From an uncultured Ruminococcus sp. (GTDB lineage: Bacteria > Bacillota > Clostridia > Oscillospirales > Ruminococcaceae): a DNA stretch of 16,758 bases. The translations under genes were made by a program, and so were the position numbers. Location of the stretch: assembly GCA_900550695.1 (NCBI GenBank), contig URTF01000046.1, positions 1 through 16,758 on the forward strand, in the 5' to 3' direction. Below the pieces are notes generated by a model that had not been told where the DNA came from, ran no database searches, and was given only the letters and a program-made list of their open reading frames with translations. The stretch's first letter is position 1; the number at the start of each line of letters is the position of its first letter. This document shows positions 1-7,932 of the stretch, in pieces.

Positions 1-7
1 ATATTCA

Positions 8-52
8 AGATTGTCGGCTTGATTTTTTCCAAATTTTAAATGGTGTTTAGTA
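8..52 (+). repeat. 45 bp dispersed repeat, copy 1
   Basis: This 45 bp segment matches 12240-12284 at 44 of 45 positions and the reverse complement of 16700-16744 almost as well. Seven more bases to its left (1-7) also resemble copy 3, so the copies are longer than the shared core. It lies just beyond the uvrC terminator. It has no coding capacity. I infer a dispersed intergenic repeat, possibly a non-autonomous element. Confidence 0.8.
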
Positions 53-53
53 T

Positions 54-99
54 AAAAAAATCAGGTCAAGCCTTTGAGAGGGCTTGACCTGATTTTTTT
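54..99 (-). terminator. Terminator of the VTT-HAD-uvrC operon
   Basis: A perfect 19 bp inverted repeat (54-72 and 81-99) surrounds an 8-base loop. Seven A's on one side and seven T's on the other make it look like a bidirectional intrinsic terminator. It begins 7 bp past the uvrC stop codon. Confidence 0.92.
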
Positions 100-105
100 C
101 GATCG

Positions 106-1938
106 TCATCTGTACTCGTTCTCGATAAACGCTTTGACTTCCTGCGCAAGCGAAATATTTATTCCTGCGGCTTTTGCGATATCCTCAACGGTGGCTTTTT
201 TCAGCTCGTCTTTGGTTTTGAATCGGGAGAGGAGCTTTTCCGCTTTTTTATCGCCGATGCCTTTTATTTTCGTGATCTCAAGGCTGAATGACTGCTTGCT
301 GTGCTTTTTGCGCTGGTAGGTTATTGAATAGCGGTGTACTTCGTCCTGAATTCTGGTCAGGAGCATAAAAGCGGCTTTGTTTTCGTTTATTGCGATCTCG
401 CCGCCGCCCGTGGCAATGGCTCTTGTGCGGTGCTTGTTGTCCTTTACCATACCGAATAGGGGGACGTTTATGCCCATTTCACGCAGGATAGGTTCAACGG
501 CGTTGACCTGACCCTTGCCGCCGTCGAGGAGGATAAGGTCGGGCAGGCGGCAGAAGCCCTCGTCCGTTTCGTTTTCGTCCTTATAATGCTTGAATCGGCG
601 TTCCAGAACTTCACGCATCGATGCATAGTCGTTCTGTATTGCGGTTTCTTTTATCGTGAATTTTTTATAGGCTTTCTTGTTAGGTCTGCCGTTCTCAAAG
701 ACTATCATACCTGCGACCATTGCGGAGCTTGCGAGGTTCGAGATATCGTAGGATTCGATGTACATTGGCGGATCTTTCAGTCCGAGGAGCTTTGCGAGCT
801 GTTCGAGCGCGACTATTTCCGCACCCGTTCTTCCGACCTTTATTGCAAGGGATTCGCTGGCGTTTTCCTTTGCCATATTGATGAGCTTCAGACCCTTTCC
901 CCTTGTTCGGGAGAAGATATCAACGGCGTGACCACTTTTTTCACGTAGAAGCCGTGTTATCATTTCAGCATCGGGGATTTCCTCCTCGGTGATGACCTCA
1001 CGGGGTATCGATTCGGGCGTTGTATAGAAAGCTGTGATGAAATCCTGTATCATAACGGCGGTATCGTCAATTTCTCCGACGGGAAGCTCGCTTCGGTCGG
1101 TGAGTCTGCCGCCTCGGTACTGGAGAATTGCGACGCAGGCATTCGTGCCGTTCTGTGCGGCGGCGATGATATCGGTATCACGCATATCCTCGTTGATTAT
1201 CTTCTGGCTGTCGGCGGCTTTTCTGATCGCATTTATACGGTCACGGAGAGAAGCCGCACGTTCAAATTCGAGATTTTCTGCGGCTTCGTTCATCTTTTCG
1301 GTAAGGCTTTCGACAGATGCCTCCGAACCGCTTGCGATATATTCCTCCGCCTGTGCGATAATGGAATTATACTCATCGCAGGATATTTTTCCCATACAAA
1401 GACCCATACACTGCTTGATATGGTAATTCAGACAGGGACGGCTCTTGCCGAAGTCACGGGGGAAAACTTTTTTGCAGGTCGGGAGCATAAAGACCTTGTT
1501 GACTTCCTTTGCGGTCTGGCTTGCGACGAATGAGCTTGTATAGGGACCGATATATTTTCCCTCGCCGTTTTTCTGGAGCTCATAAGTGATACGGGGATAT
1601 TCTTCTTTTGAGATCTTGATATAGCTGTAGCCTTTATCGTCCTTTAAGAGGATATTATACTTCGGTTTATGCTGTTTTATGAGCGAACATTCGAGGACGA
1701 GTGCCTCATACTCAGAGTCGGTGACGATGAAATCATAGTCATAGACGTTGGAAACCATTTTTGCGACCTTAGGTGTATGGTCGGGCGATTTGCAGAAATA
1801 GCTCGTGACACGGTTGCGGAGGTTTTTCGCCTTGCCGATATAGATTATATGCCCCGTTTTGTCCCTCATTCGGTAAACGCCCGGTGAAGTAGTCAGAAGT
1901 GACGTTTTTTCACGCAGGTAGGGAAGACGCTCATTCAT
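106..1938 (-). CDS. uvrC: UvrABC excinuclease subunit C
   Basis: UvrC makes the dual incision on either side of a DNA lesion in nucleotide excision repair, acting with UvrA and UvrB in the cytoplasm. The 610-residue protein has the full family layout. The GIY-YIG nuclease domain spans about residues 15-95 (GVYRMRD, YIGKAKNLRNR, E83). Four cysteines at 155, 169, 177 and 181 match the cluster known to bind [4Fe-4S] in UvrC. A UvrB-binding UVR motif lies near 212-240. The RNase H-like nuclease follows with acidic/His residues D398 (YDIS), D472 (LLDGGKGQ), D500 and H535, and tandem helix-hairpin-helix motifs close the protein (about 552-605). The ATG at 1938 overlaps the HAD stop codon by 8 bp and is preceded by AGAGG, implying translational coupling. 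It is the last gene of its operon. Confidence 0.98.
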   Translation of the reverse strand: MNERLPYLREKTSLLTTSPGVYRMRDKTGHIIYIGKAKNLRNRVTSYFCKSPDHTPKVAKMVSNVYDYDFIVTDSEYEALVLECSLIKQHKPKYNILLKDDKGYSYIKISKEEYPRITYELQKNGEGKYIGPYTSSFVASQTAKEVNKVFMLPTCKKVFPRDFGKSRPCLNYHIKQCMGLCMGKISCDEYNSIIAQAEEYIASGSEASVESLTEKMNEAAENLEFERAASLRDRINAIRKAADSQKIINEDMRDTDIIAAAQNGTNACVAILQYRGGRLTDRSELPVGEIDDTAVMIQDFITAFYTTPESIPREVITEEEIPDAEMITRLLREKSGHAVDIFSRTRGKGLKLINMAKENASESLAIKVGRTGAEIVALEQLAKLLGLKDPPMYIESYDISNLASSAMVAGMIVFENGRPNKKAYKKFTIKETAIQNDYASMREVLERRFKHYKDENETDEGFCRLPDLILLDGGKGQVNAVEPILREMGINVPLFGMVKDNKHRTRAIATGGGEIAINENKAAFMLLTRIQDEVHRYSITYQRKKHSKQSFSLEITKIKGIGDKKAEKLLSRFKTKDELKKATVEDIAKAAGINISLAQEVKAFIENEYR

Positions 1939-2734
1939 TGTTATCCTCTTTCAGCACATACTGCCTGATCGCCTTTGTTACGCCCTCGTCATTGTTGCTT
2001 TCGGCGGTGTATTTGCCGTACTGCCGCATATTGGGGTGGGCGTTCTTCATCACGAAGCTGCAGCCTGCATTTTGCAGAAGCTCAACATCGTTGAAATAGT
2101 CGCCGAATGCCATTGTTTCCTCGGGCAAAATGCCGAGATGCTCACGGATCTCTTTCAGAGCCGCACCCTTGTTTATGCCCTTGTTCATAATGTCTATCCA
2201 CTTCGGACCTGTGACTGCGACGGTGAAATCCTCGGCGAATTCCTTTGCGACAATGGGGTAGACGTTCTTTTCTGCGCCGTTATAGTCGCAGACGGCAATT
2301 TTGAAGATATCATCATCGACTGCGGCAATATCGTCAACGCAGGTGTAATGCAGGTAGTAGCGTGTTACTTCGTGATAGAATTCCTCGTCCCTGCGCTCGA
2401 AATAGGTTCCGTGTACGCCGCATAAAACGGGCGTTACCCTTTCCATTCCGCGGCAAATTTCGATAAGGCGCTTAACGCAGCTTTTTTTGAGCAGGCTCAT
2501 ACTTACAAGCTCGCCGTTCACGATGACGTAAGCGCCGTTATCGCAGATAAAGTCGAGCTTATCGAGCTTTCCCTCGAAGTTGATCTTCAGCGTGGAATAG
2601 GAACGTCCGCTTGCGACGACGAAGTGTATGTTCTTTTCGCAAAGCTTGTCCAGCACTTCATCAAAATCGTGCGGAAATTCTTTTTTATCGTTGAGAAGAG
2701 TTCCGTCCATATCAGACGCTATCAGTTTTATCAT
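1931..2734 (-). CDS. Cof-type HAD-IIB family hydrolase
   Basis: This is a cytoplasmic haloacid dehalogenase-superfamily phosphatase of the Cof/YidA class, a group that usually dephosphorylates sugar phosphates, nucleotides or flavin mononucleotide. The catalytic motif DMDGT (D8 nucleophile, D10 acid) sits at the N-terminus. Motif II is S42 in ASGRS, motif III is K189, and motif IV is GDYFND (D212, D216). The long insert between motifs II and III is the type IIB cap. At 267 residues the length is normal. The start overlaps the upstream VTT gene by 23 bp and the end overlaps uvrC by 8 bp, so the three genes should be co-transcribed. Substrate cannot be predicted, and no functional link to DNA repair is apparent. 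Confidence 0.93.
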   Translation of the reverse strand: MIKLIASDMDGTLLNDKKEFPHDFDEVLDKLCEKNIHFVVASGRSYSTLKINFEGKLDKLDFICDNGAYVIVNGELVSMSLLKKSCVKRLIEICRGMERVTPVLCGVHGTYFERRDEEFYHEVTRYYLHYTCVDDIAAVDDDIFKIAVCDYNGAEKNVYPIVAKEFAEDFTVAVTGPKWIDIMNKGINKGAALKEIREHLGILPEETMAFGDYFNDVELLQNAGCSFVMKNAHPNMRQYGKYTAESNNDEGVTKAIRQYVLKEDNNE

Positions 2735-3443
2735 TTAAGGCAAGTTCCTTTCTGCGTTTTCTTGCATATAATAAGTAGACAATTCCGCAAATAACCGAAA
2801 TTCCGACATTTATTGCGACGGAAAGAATGAATTTTGCGGAGAGCGGATCGTCAAGGTAATTTCCCATAAAGGTACAGCATATCATTCCGGGGAGTGTTCC
2901 GAGCATCGAGCCGAGAACATAGTCACGCCACTTCATATTGACCGAGCCGAGGAACATACTCACGACATCGTATGGCAGACAGTTTATTATTCGCAGGAAA
3001 AATGCAAAGAATACGCCGTTCGACATATTGAGGCTGATTATCTCATGCATTTTTTTATGCTTCATAATTATTTTTTCAACGTATTCCCTCTGGGCAAATT
3101 TTCCGATAAGATAGGGAATGTTCATCATGCAGAAAATTCCTATCGTATTTATCAGCAGTGCAACCCAGATGTTAGGTGCGGTCATTCCGCAGGCGGTGAC
3201 AATGACTATCATCGGGAAGAAGAATGTCAGCGATTTGAGCGAGAACATTGCGATGATGACTATTGCGGCGAGCCATATATTTTCGGGCGTATACTGCAAA
3301 AGCTGTTCTGCGGTCACGCTGCGGAACACCGTGAAGTACAGCACGGCGCATATTGCTATCATTACAAACGGTGCAACGGCGAACGCAGCTTTTGCTATTT
3401 TTGTTATCCTTTCACGGAAGTCGATCTTTTTGTCATCGGTCAT
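2712..3443 (-). CDS. TVP38/TMEM64 (VTT-domain) membrane protein
   Basis: This 243-residue integral membrane protein resembles the VTT/DedA-like family (TVP38/TMEM64, SNARE-associated Golgi protein domain). Some members act as lipid scramblases or undecaprenyl-phosphate flippases, but the exact role here is unknown. Hydrophobic segments occur near residues 18-40, 55-80, 88-112, 140-165, 178-198 and 205-228. The family core is visible as FFLRIINCLPYDVVS followed by GSMLGTLPGMICCTFMGNYL, with the conserved Arg and Pro-containing re-entrant loops. The ATG at 3443 is preceded by AAAGGA at a suitable distance. It is the first gene of the operon with the HAD hydrolase and uvrC, and its promoter is at 3499-3527. 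Confidence 0.88.
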   Translation of the reverse strand: MTDDKKIDFRERITKIAKAAFAVAPFVMIAICAVLYFTVFRSVTAEQLLQYTPENIWLAAIVIIAMFSLKSLTFFFPMIVIVTACGMTAPNIWVALLINTIGIFCMMNIPYLIGKFAQREYVEKIIMKHKKMHEIISLNMSNGVFFAFFLRIINCLPYDVVSMFLGSVNMKWRDYVLGSMLGTLPGMICCTFMGNYLDDPLSAKFILSVAINVGISVICGIVYLLYARKRRKELALNDKTDSV

Positions 3444-3498
3444 TTTTTGTCATATCCTTTCATTTTTGAGAAGAGTCGCAGTGTCTTTTTATATGGAT

Positions 3499-3527
3499 AT
3501 TATAGCACGGGTGCTGTCAATTATCAA
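3499..3527 (-). promoter_or_regulatory. Promoter of the VTT-HAD-uvrC operon
   Basis: On the minus strand a TTGATA box (3522-3527) lies exactly 17 bp from TATAAT (3499-3504). The start of transcription should fall about 50 bases before the VTT start codon. It is divergent from the promoter at 3580-3608. Confidence 0.8.
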
Positions 3528-3579
3528 CATATTTTTGATACAATATTGTGAAAAACAGATGAAACTATCGGCGCACTCC

Positions 3580-3608
3580 TTGTTATTTCAAAAGGGTTGT
3601 GATATACT
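3580..3608 (+). promoter_or_regulatory. Promoter of the RING/zinc-ribbon gene and galU
   Basis: TTGTTA (3580-3585) and TATACT (3603-3608) are 17 bp apart, about 32 bp before the gene start. AAGGAG at 3626-3631 is the ribosome site. Confidence 0.72.
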
Positions 3609-3640
3609 ATTATAAATTAAAAACCAAGGAGTTATTATAA

Positions 3641-4633
3641 ATGGCTGATTATACAGGAAGCAGATGTATCGTTTGCAGCGAGCAGTTCAGGGAGGGCGAT
3701 GATATCGTTGTCTGCCCCGAATGCGGAACGCCTTATCACAGAGCCTGCTACGAGAAATACGGAAGCTGCGTTAATACTGAGCTTCACAAGGCACATCGGA
3801 GCTGGACGCCTATGCCCGACACGGGAGTTCCTACCGATGTGAAAGAGGACGACCCCGAAAAGGACTGCGTTTGCCCACGCTGCGGATATGTCAACCCCAA
3901 GCTGACGGCCTTCTGCGGCAGATGCGGTTCGCCGATGCCTGCGCTCGAACGTCACAATGAAGAGCTTCGCAAAAATATGGAAGAGGCGATGAAGAATGAC
4001 GGCGACTTCGGCGGGATAAATCTTGAACCGTACCTTATCAACTTCACCGACCCTCTCTGCGGATACAATCCCGATGAGGATTTTGACGGCGTTCGCCTTT
4101 GTGAGCTTGCTGATTATGTCGGCAGCAACACTCACTATTATCTCCCGAATTTCAAGCGTTTCAAGGACACGGGCAGCTCTCTCAGCTGGAATTTCTCAGC
4201 TATGCTTATCCCCGAGATGTACTTTTCCTACCGAAAGATGCCGCTTATCGCACTGGCGGCTCTCATTGTAAGAGTGGTTTTCATGATACCGCAGTATATA
4301 CCTATCCTTGCGGAGATGGATCTGGGTGCGGTATCGCAGTTCGCACAGGGCTTTGATATACGAAGCACGGCTTTTAATATGCTGAGTGTTCTTTCGTATG
4401 TGCTTATGTATGCGGCGATGTTTTTCTTTGGCGCTTTTGCGAACAAAATTTACTACAAGACTGCGGTAAAGCGCACAGCGAAGATAAAGGCTGCGACAAC
4501 TCCGCTCACGATACGTCAGACCCTCCGTTCAAAGGGCGGCACATCGGGCGGTTTGCTTGCGCTTTTTATATGCATTTATGTTGTATTTTATATGGTATTC
4601 AGTATGAGCTTTCTTCTCGGCACGATGTCGTAA
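3641..4633 (+). CDS. Prok-RING/zinc-ribbon membrane protein with DUF2628-like C-terminus
   Basis: Function is unknown. The N-terminus is a RING/treble-clef-like zinc module of the prokaryotic RING type: C9xxC12, C25xxC28, H33, C36 and C43, with VVCPECGTPYHRACYEK around the centre. A second, four-cysteine zinc ribbon follows (C78/C81 and C92/C95). Residues 100-175 are polar and include a short segment ending YVGSNTHYYLPNFKRF. The rest resembles DUF2628: W183 and an EMYFSYRKM signature precede three hydrophobic stretches near 201-222, 243-270 and 303-326, so the zinc modules are probably cytoplasmic on a membrane anchor. The start is supported by AAGGAG nine bases upstream. galU follows 33 bp later with no terminator between, suggesting co-transcription. 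RING similarity should not be read as ubiquitin-ligase activity; protein or nucleic-acid binding is equally possible. Confidence 0.85.
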   Translation: MADYTGSRCIVCSEQFREGDDIVVCPECGTPYHRACYEKYGSCVNTELHKAHRSWTPMPDTGVPTDVKEDDPEKDCVCPRCGYVNPKLTAFCGRCGSPMPALERHNEELRKNMEEAMKNDGDFGGINLEPYLINFTDPLCGYNPDEDFDGVRLCELADYVGSNTHYYLPNFKRFKDTGSSLSWNFSAMLIPEMYFSYRKMPLIALAALIVRVVFMIPQYIPILAEMDLGAVSQFAQGFDIRSTAFNMLSVLSYVLMYAAMFFFGAFANKIYYKTAVKRTAKIKAATTPLTIRQTLRSKGGTSGGLLALFICIYVVFYMVFSMSFLLGTMS

Positions 4634-4666
4634 ACTACGGTTTTATACCGAAAGGACAGGGGTAAA

Positions 4667-5539
4667 ATGAAGATAAAAAAGGCGGTAATAACCGCAGGCG
4701 GTCTTGGAACAAGGCTTCTTCCTGCGACTAAGGCAGTCCCGAAGGAAATGATACCCATTGTGGACAAGCCTGCGATACAATACATCGCAGAGGAATGTGC
4801 GGCGGCAGGGATAACCGATATCCTCATCGTTACGGCGAGGGGAAAAACGGCTATCGAGGATCATTTCGACCGTTCGCCCGAGCTTGAAGCGAAGCTTTCG
4901 GAGAGCGGAAAGACCGAGCTGCTTGAAGAGATAAAGGGTATATCCTCGGCGGCAAGGTTCACATTCGTCCGTCAGCCGTTCCAGACGGGACTTGGCGGTG
5001 CGATACTTTGTGCGGAAAGCTTTGTCGGCGGTGAGTCTTTCGCCGTGCTTTACGGTGATGATGTTATAATCGGTGACGATCCTGCTATAGGACAGCTTGC
5101 CCGTGCTTATGAAAAATACGGGAAAAGCGTTGTCGGCATAAACCGTGTTCCCTGTGAGGATATATGCAAATACAACTCGATGAAGCTTGAACCTATGGGC
5201 GAAAGCAGGCTTTATGCCGTTTCCGATATGATAGAGAAGCCGCAGAGGGGAGAGGAGTTCTCCAATTTTTCCATTCTCGGGCGGTGCATACTTGAACCGA
5301 ATATATTCGATATCCTGCGCAGGATCCCTAAAGGCAGGGGCGGTGAGCTCCAGCTTACGGACGCAATGCGTGAGGCGGCGGTTTCCGACGGAATGATAGG
5401 CGTTGACTTCACGGGAAAGCGTTTCGATATGGGCAGCAGGCTCGGCATCATCAAGGCTTCGCTTGAGGTCGGACTTATGCATGATGAGCTTAAAGGGGAG
5501 CTTGCATTATACTTAAAGGAACTTGCGGAAAGACTTTGA
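4667..5539 (+). CDS. galU: UTP--glucose-1-phosphate uridylyltransferase
   Basis: GalU joins UTP and glucose-1-phosphate to give UDP-glucose and pyrophosphate, supplying cell-surface polysaccharide, glycolipid and galactose pathways. The 290-residue length is typical. The nucleotide-binding signature is complete near residues 9-32 (TAGGLGTRLLPATKAVPKEM), followed by VDKPAIQYI. FAVLYGDDV carries the metal/uridine-contacting segment, and the C-terminal half has MIEKP, GRGGELQLTDA and GKRFDMGSRLG, all standard for GalU/GtaB. AAAGGA precedes the ATG by a normal distance. It lies 33 bp after the RING/zinc-ribbon membrane gene. No sugar-transferase cluster is present, so its membership of a dedicated polysaccharide locus is not supported. 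Confidence 0.96.
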   Translation: MKIKKAVITAGGLGTRLLPATKAVPKEMIPIVDKPAIQYIAEECAAAGITDILIVTARGKTAIEDHFDRSPELEAKLSESGKTELLEEIKGISSAARFTFVRQPFQTGLGGAILCAESFVGGESFAVLYGDDVIIGDDPAIGQLARAYEKYGKSVVGINRVPCEDICKYNSMKLEPMGESRLYAVSDMIEKPQRGEEFSNFSILGRCILEPNIFDILRRIPKGRGGELQLTDAMREAAVSDGMIGVDFTGKRFDMGSRLGIIKASLEVGLMHDELKGELALYLKELAERL

Positions 5540-5838
5540 TATAAATTCGGAACTTGGACTTAAATTCGGAATTCGGAATTATTTTTGCTCCGCAAATTTA
5601 TGGTGAAACACCGATTTCCGTAGGGGCGGATTCCATATCCGCCCGTTTTGGCAACGGATTGCTGTGTGTTGAACGAATATTAGGTTTCCCGTCCCGAATT
5701 GCGCCGGCAATTTTCAAGGTATAACAACGTCTGCGGTGTTGGACGGGTGACCCGTCAATGCACTTGGTTTTTGCATACTTGTGATATTTTGTAAAAAGAT
5801 AATCAGATTTGAAATAATGTAAAAAAGCTGCTGCGGTA
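5540..5838. other. Non-coding gap with several perfect short palindromes
   Basis: No gene is seen between galU and the promoter at 5839. The first 40 bases contain repeated AAATTCGGA-type units. Three hairpin-forming palindromes follow: 5624-5644 (8 bp arms GGGCGGAT/ATCCGCCC), 5697-5712 (AATTGC/GCAATT) and 5742-5756 (7 bp arms GACGGGT/ACCCGTC around one base). The first is followed by GTTTT and could act as a weak terminator for galU. Similar units are common as intergenic repeats in related genomes, from general knowledge and not checked here. Confidence 0.6.
5624..5644. repeat. REP-like palindrome (GGGCGGAT...ATCCGCCC)
   Basis: Perfect 8 bp arms enclose a 5-base loop, followed by GTTTTGG. 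It resembles a widespread short intergenic palindrome and may also serve as a weak galU terminator. Confidence 0.6.
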
Positions 5839-5867
5839 TTGACGAAAACTGCTTGCTGTGGTATAAT
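5839..5867 (+). promoter_or_regulatory. Promoter of the 2-hydroxyacyl-CoA dehydratase-family gene
   Basis: TTGACG (5839-5844) is followed after 17 bp by a perfect TATAAT (5862-5867). The leader to the ATG at 5918 is about 45 bases and A/T rich, with AAAGGAG at 5901-5907. Confidence 0.88.
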
Positions 5868-5917
5868 ATATATAATTAGTATAATAATATTGTTTTAAGC
5901 AAAGGAGCTTATTTTTA

Positions 5918-7195
5918 ATGGCTGAACTCGTATATAATGAACAGGGACGCTTGCTTTTTACCGAAGAAATGCGTCAGGAATACACGATCCTTGTTCCGCA
6001 GATGCTCCCCATTCATTTTTCTCTTATTGTAAAAATTTTCAACAATCACGGATATAGAATGAAGCTGCTCACTTCAACGGGCAGAAAGGTCGTTGATGAG
6101 GGACTGCGCAATGTTCACAATGACACCTGTTATCCTGCGCTTCTCGTTATCGGTCAGATGATGGATGCGCTCAAATCGGGTGAATATGACATTCACAAGA
6201 CCGCTCTTATGATAACCCAGACGGGCGGCGGCTGCAGAGCTTCAAACTACATAAATCTGCTCAGAAAAGCGCTCAAAAACAACAAGATGGAATTCGTTCC
6301 CGTTGTTTCGCTCAATATCGCAAACCTTGAAAAGAACCCCGGCTTCAAGCTTTCGCTTCCGCTTTTGCAGGATCTTATAGTCGGCATTTGCTACGGTGAT
6401 ATCCTTATGTGGGCAGGAAATCAGGTTCGCCCTTACGAAAACAACAAGGGCGAAACGGACAAGCTCATCGAGGACTGGCAGAACAGGCTCATCAAAGAGG
6501 GTTTTGCGATCGGTTCGTTCAAGAAAAACGCTTTCCAAATGGTAAAGGATTTTGAAAAGATAGCTTATACTCCGAGCGTAAAGGCGAGAGTCGGAATTGT
6601 CGGTGAAATTTACATCAAGTATGCGCCGCTCGGCAACAACTGTCTTGAAGAATTTCTCCGAGGGGAAGATGTTGAACCCGTTGTTCCGGGACTTCTCGAC
6701 TTCATCATCTTTATGTGCGACCACCACGTTGTTGACACGCAGCTTTATCACGTTGCATATAAAAAATACATTGCTTCGGGTGCGCTTGAAGCATTTCTCA
6801 AAAAGATGCAGGATATAATGATAAAGGCATTCGAGGATTCACGCTTCAGAGCGCCTGCACACTTTGACGAAACCAAGGAAAACAGCAGGAAGTATGTTTC
6901 GCCTGCGAATAAAATGGGCGAGGGCTGGCTTCTTACCGCCGAAATGGTCGAGCTTATCGGCAGCGGCGTAAACAATATTATATGCGCTCAGCCGTTTGGC
7001 TGTCTGCCGAACCACATCATCGGCAAGGGCATGATAAGAAAGATACGCAACGTTTATCCCGATGCGAACATCGTTGCTATCGACTATGACCCGGGCGCAA
7101 CAAAGGTTAATCAGGAAAACAGGATCAAGCTTATGCTTTCTACGGCAAAGACAAATCTTGCGGCGGAGGCTGAAAAGGCAAAGACCGCTGAATAA
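5918..7195 (+). CDS. 2-hydroxyacyl-CoA dehydratase-family protein (COG3581-like, stand-alone)
   Basis: The protein belongs to the family related to 2-hydroxyacyl-CoA dehydratase components and to the C-terminal part of large BcrAD/BadFG-type (DUF2229) activator fusions. Here it stands alone at 425 residues. Family landmarks are MLPIHFSLIVKIF (about 29-41), HNDTCYPALLVIGQ with C71, QTGGGCRASNY with C106, the segment GEIYIKYAPLGNNCLEEFL, MGEGWLLTAEM, QPFGCLPNHI with C362 (C356 nearby), and the C-terminal IDYDPGATKVNQENR. The conserved cysteines suggest an Fe-S cluster; that is inference. The AAAGGAG site and strong promoter upstream fix the start. No ASKHA-type activator ATPase or CoA-transferase gene is nearby, so assignment to hydroxyglutarate fermentation is not justified. 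The FliD-like gene follows after 37 bp without a terminator. True activity is unknown. Confidence 0.88.
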   Translation: MAELVYNEQGRLLFTEEMRQEYTILVPQMLPIHFSLIVKIFNNHGYRMKLLTSTGRKVVDEGLRNVHNDTCYPALLVIGQMMDALKSGEYDIHKTALMITQTGGGCRASNYINLLRKALKNNKMEFVPVVSLNIANLEKNPGFKLSLPLLQDLIVGICYGDILMWAGNQVRPYENNKGETDKLIEDWQNRLIKEGFAIGSFKKNAFQMVKDFEKIAYTPSVKARVGIVGEIYIKYAPLGNNCLEEFLRGEDVEPVVPGLLDFIIFMCDHHVVDTQLYHVAYKKYIASGALEAFLKKMQDIMIKAFEDSRFRAPAHFDETKENSRKYVSPANKMGEGWLLTAEMVELIGSGVNNIICAQPFGCLPNHIIGKGMIRKIRNVYPDANIVAIDYDPGATKVNQENRIKLMLSTAKTNLAAEAEKAKTAE

Positions 7196-7232
7196 AAGAC
7201 AAAAATGCTGAACAATTGGGAGGAATCGGACA

Positions 7233-7931
7233 ATGTACGGAATCAATGCTTATAAATCCAATGCAATGTACACTTCTCTTCTTTCGTCGAATTACAGCAA
7301 AAAGAGCTATGCGCAGACCAATTCGACGAGTGATCTTCTTGCGCTGATGAAGAAGGTCGATCAGGTACGCTCAAAGGATTATCAGAAAAATATGATAAAG
7401 GAGTACGAGAAGGCTTTCTCGAACAGCGATGTCGGAACTTACGAGAGCGAAAAGAAGCTCGCTTCCGATGCTACCGATCTCGGAAAGAGCGCTTCCGTGC
7501 TTGCTTCCGCTTCAAAGGCTGATTTTGAGGACAAGGACAAGCTTGTATCGAATGTAAAAAGCTTCGTTGAGGACTACAATTCGGTCGTTGACAGCTTACA
7601 GAAATCGGAGAGTGTTGACGCACTCAAAAAGGGCGTTTATATGACGAACACGGCAAAGGCTTACTCCGCTGCACTCGGCAGGATAGGCTTAAAGGTCGGT
7701 TCGGACAACAAGCTGACCCTGAACGGGGACACGCTGAAAGGTGCGGACACCAACTCGGTAAAGTCACTTCTCAGCGGCAGCTACTCATTCACGGCGAAAG
7801 CTGCTGACAGGGCAAATCAGATAAGCAAGGCTGCAACTCTCAAGGCTCAGGTCGTGAACTACAATCAGGAGGGTAAGTTCGATTACGGAACTATATTCTC
7901 GTTAAGCTCAATGTTCAGCGAAAAAATCTAA
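7233..7931 (+). CDS. Hypothetical protein with FliD-like C-terminal half
   Basis: This 232-residue protein is rich in Ser, Lys, Ala and Asp, and has no signal peptide, membrane segment or cysteine. Residues 35-75 are probably helical (LLALMKKVDQ and KNMIKEYEKAF). The second half follows the pattern of the flagellar filament cap FliD: FVEDYNSVVDSL (111-122), then LGRIGLKVGSDNKLTLNGDTL (148-168, described here as the IGL...LTLN unit), then a helical stretch ending near the FDYGTIFS segment. That similarity is by eye and moderate. GGGAGG at 7218-7223 supports the start. It lies 37 bp after the dehydratase-family gene and ends 1 bp before a terminator, so it is probably the second gene of that unit. 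No other flagellar gene is present. It could be a flagellin-like secreted protein or an unrelated helical protein. Confidence 0.7.
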   Translation: MYGINAYKSNAMYTSLLSSNYSKKSYAQTNSTSDLLALMKKVDQVRSKDYQKNMIKEYEKAFSNSDVGTYESEKKLASDATDLGKSASVLASASKADFEDKDKLVSNVKSFVEDYNSVVDSLQKSESVDALKKGVYMTNTAKAYSAALGRIGLKVGSDNKLTLNGDTLKGADTNSVKSLLSGSYSFTAKAADRANQISKAATLKAQVVNYNQEGKFDYGTIFSLSSMFSEKI

Positions 7932-7932
7932 C

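Noticed and set aside
586..1426. Rightward frames opposite uvrC
   Set aside because: They are antisense to a fully conserved uvrC, with no ribosome sites or family motifs.
3641..3780. RING module as evidence for a ubiquitin-like ligase system
   Set aside because: No ubiquitin-like, E1 or E2 gene is near, and prokaryotic RING-type domains have no established ligase role.
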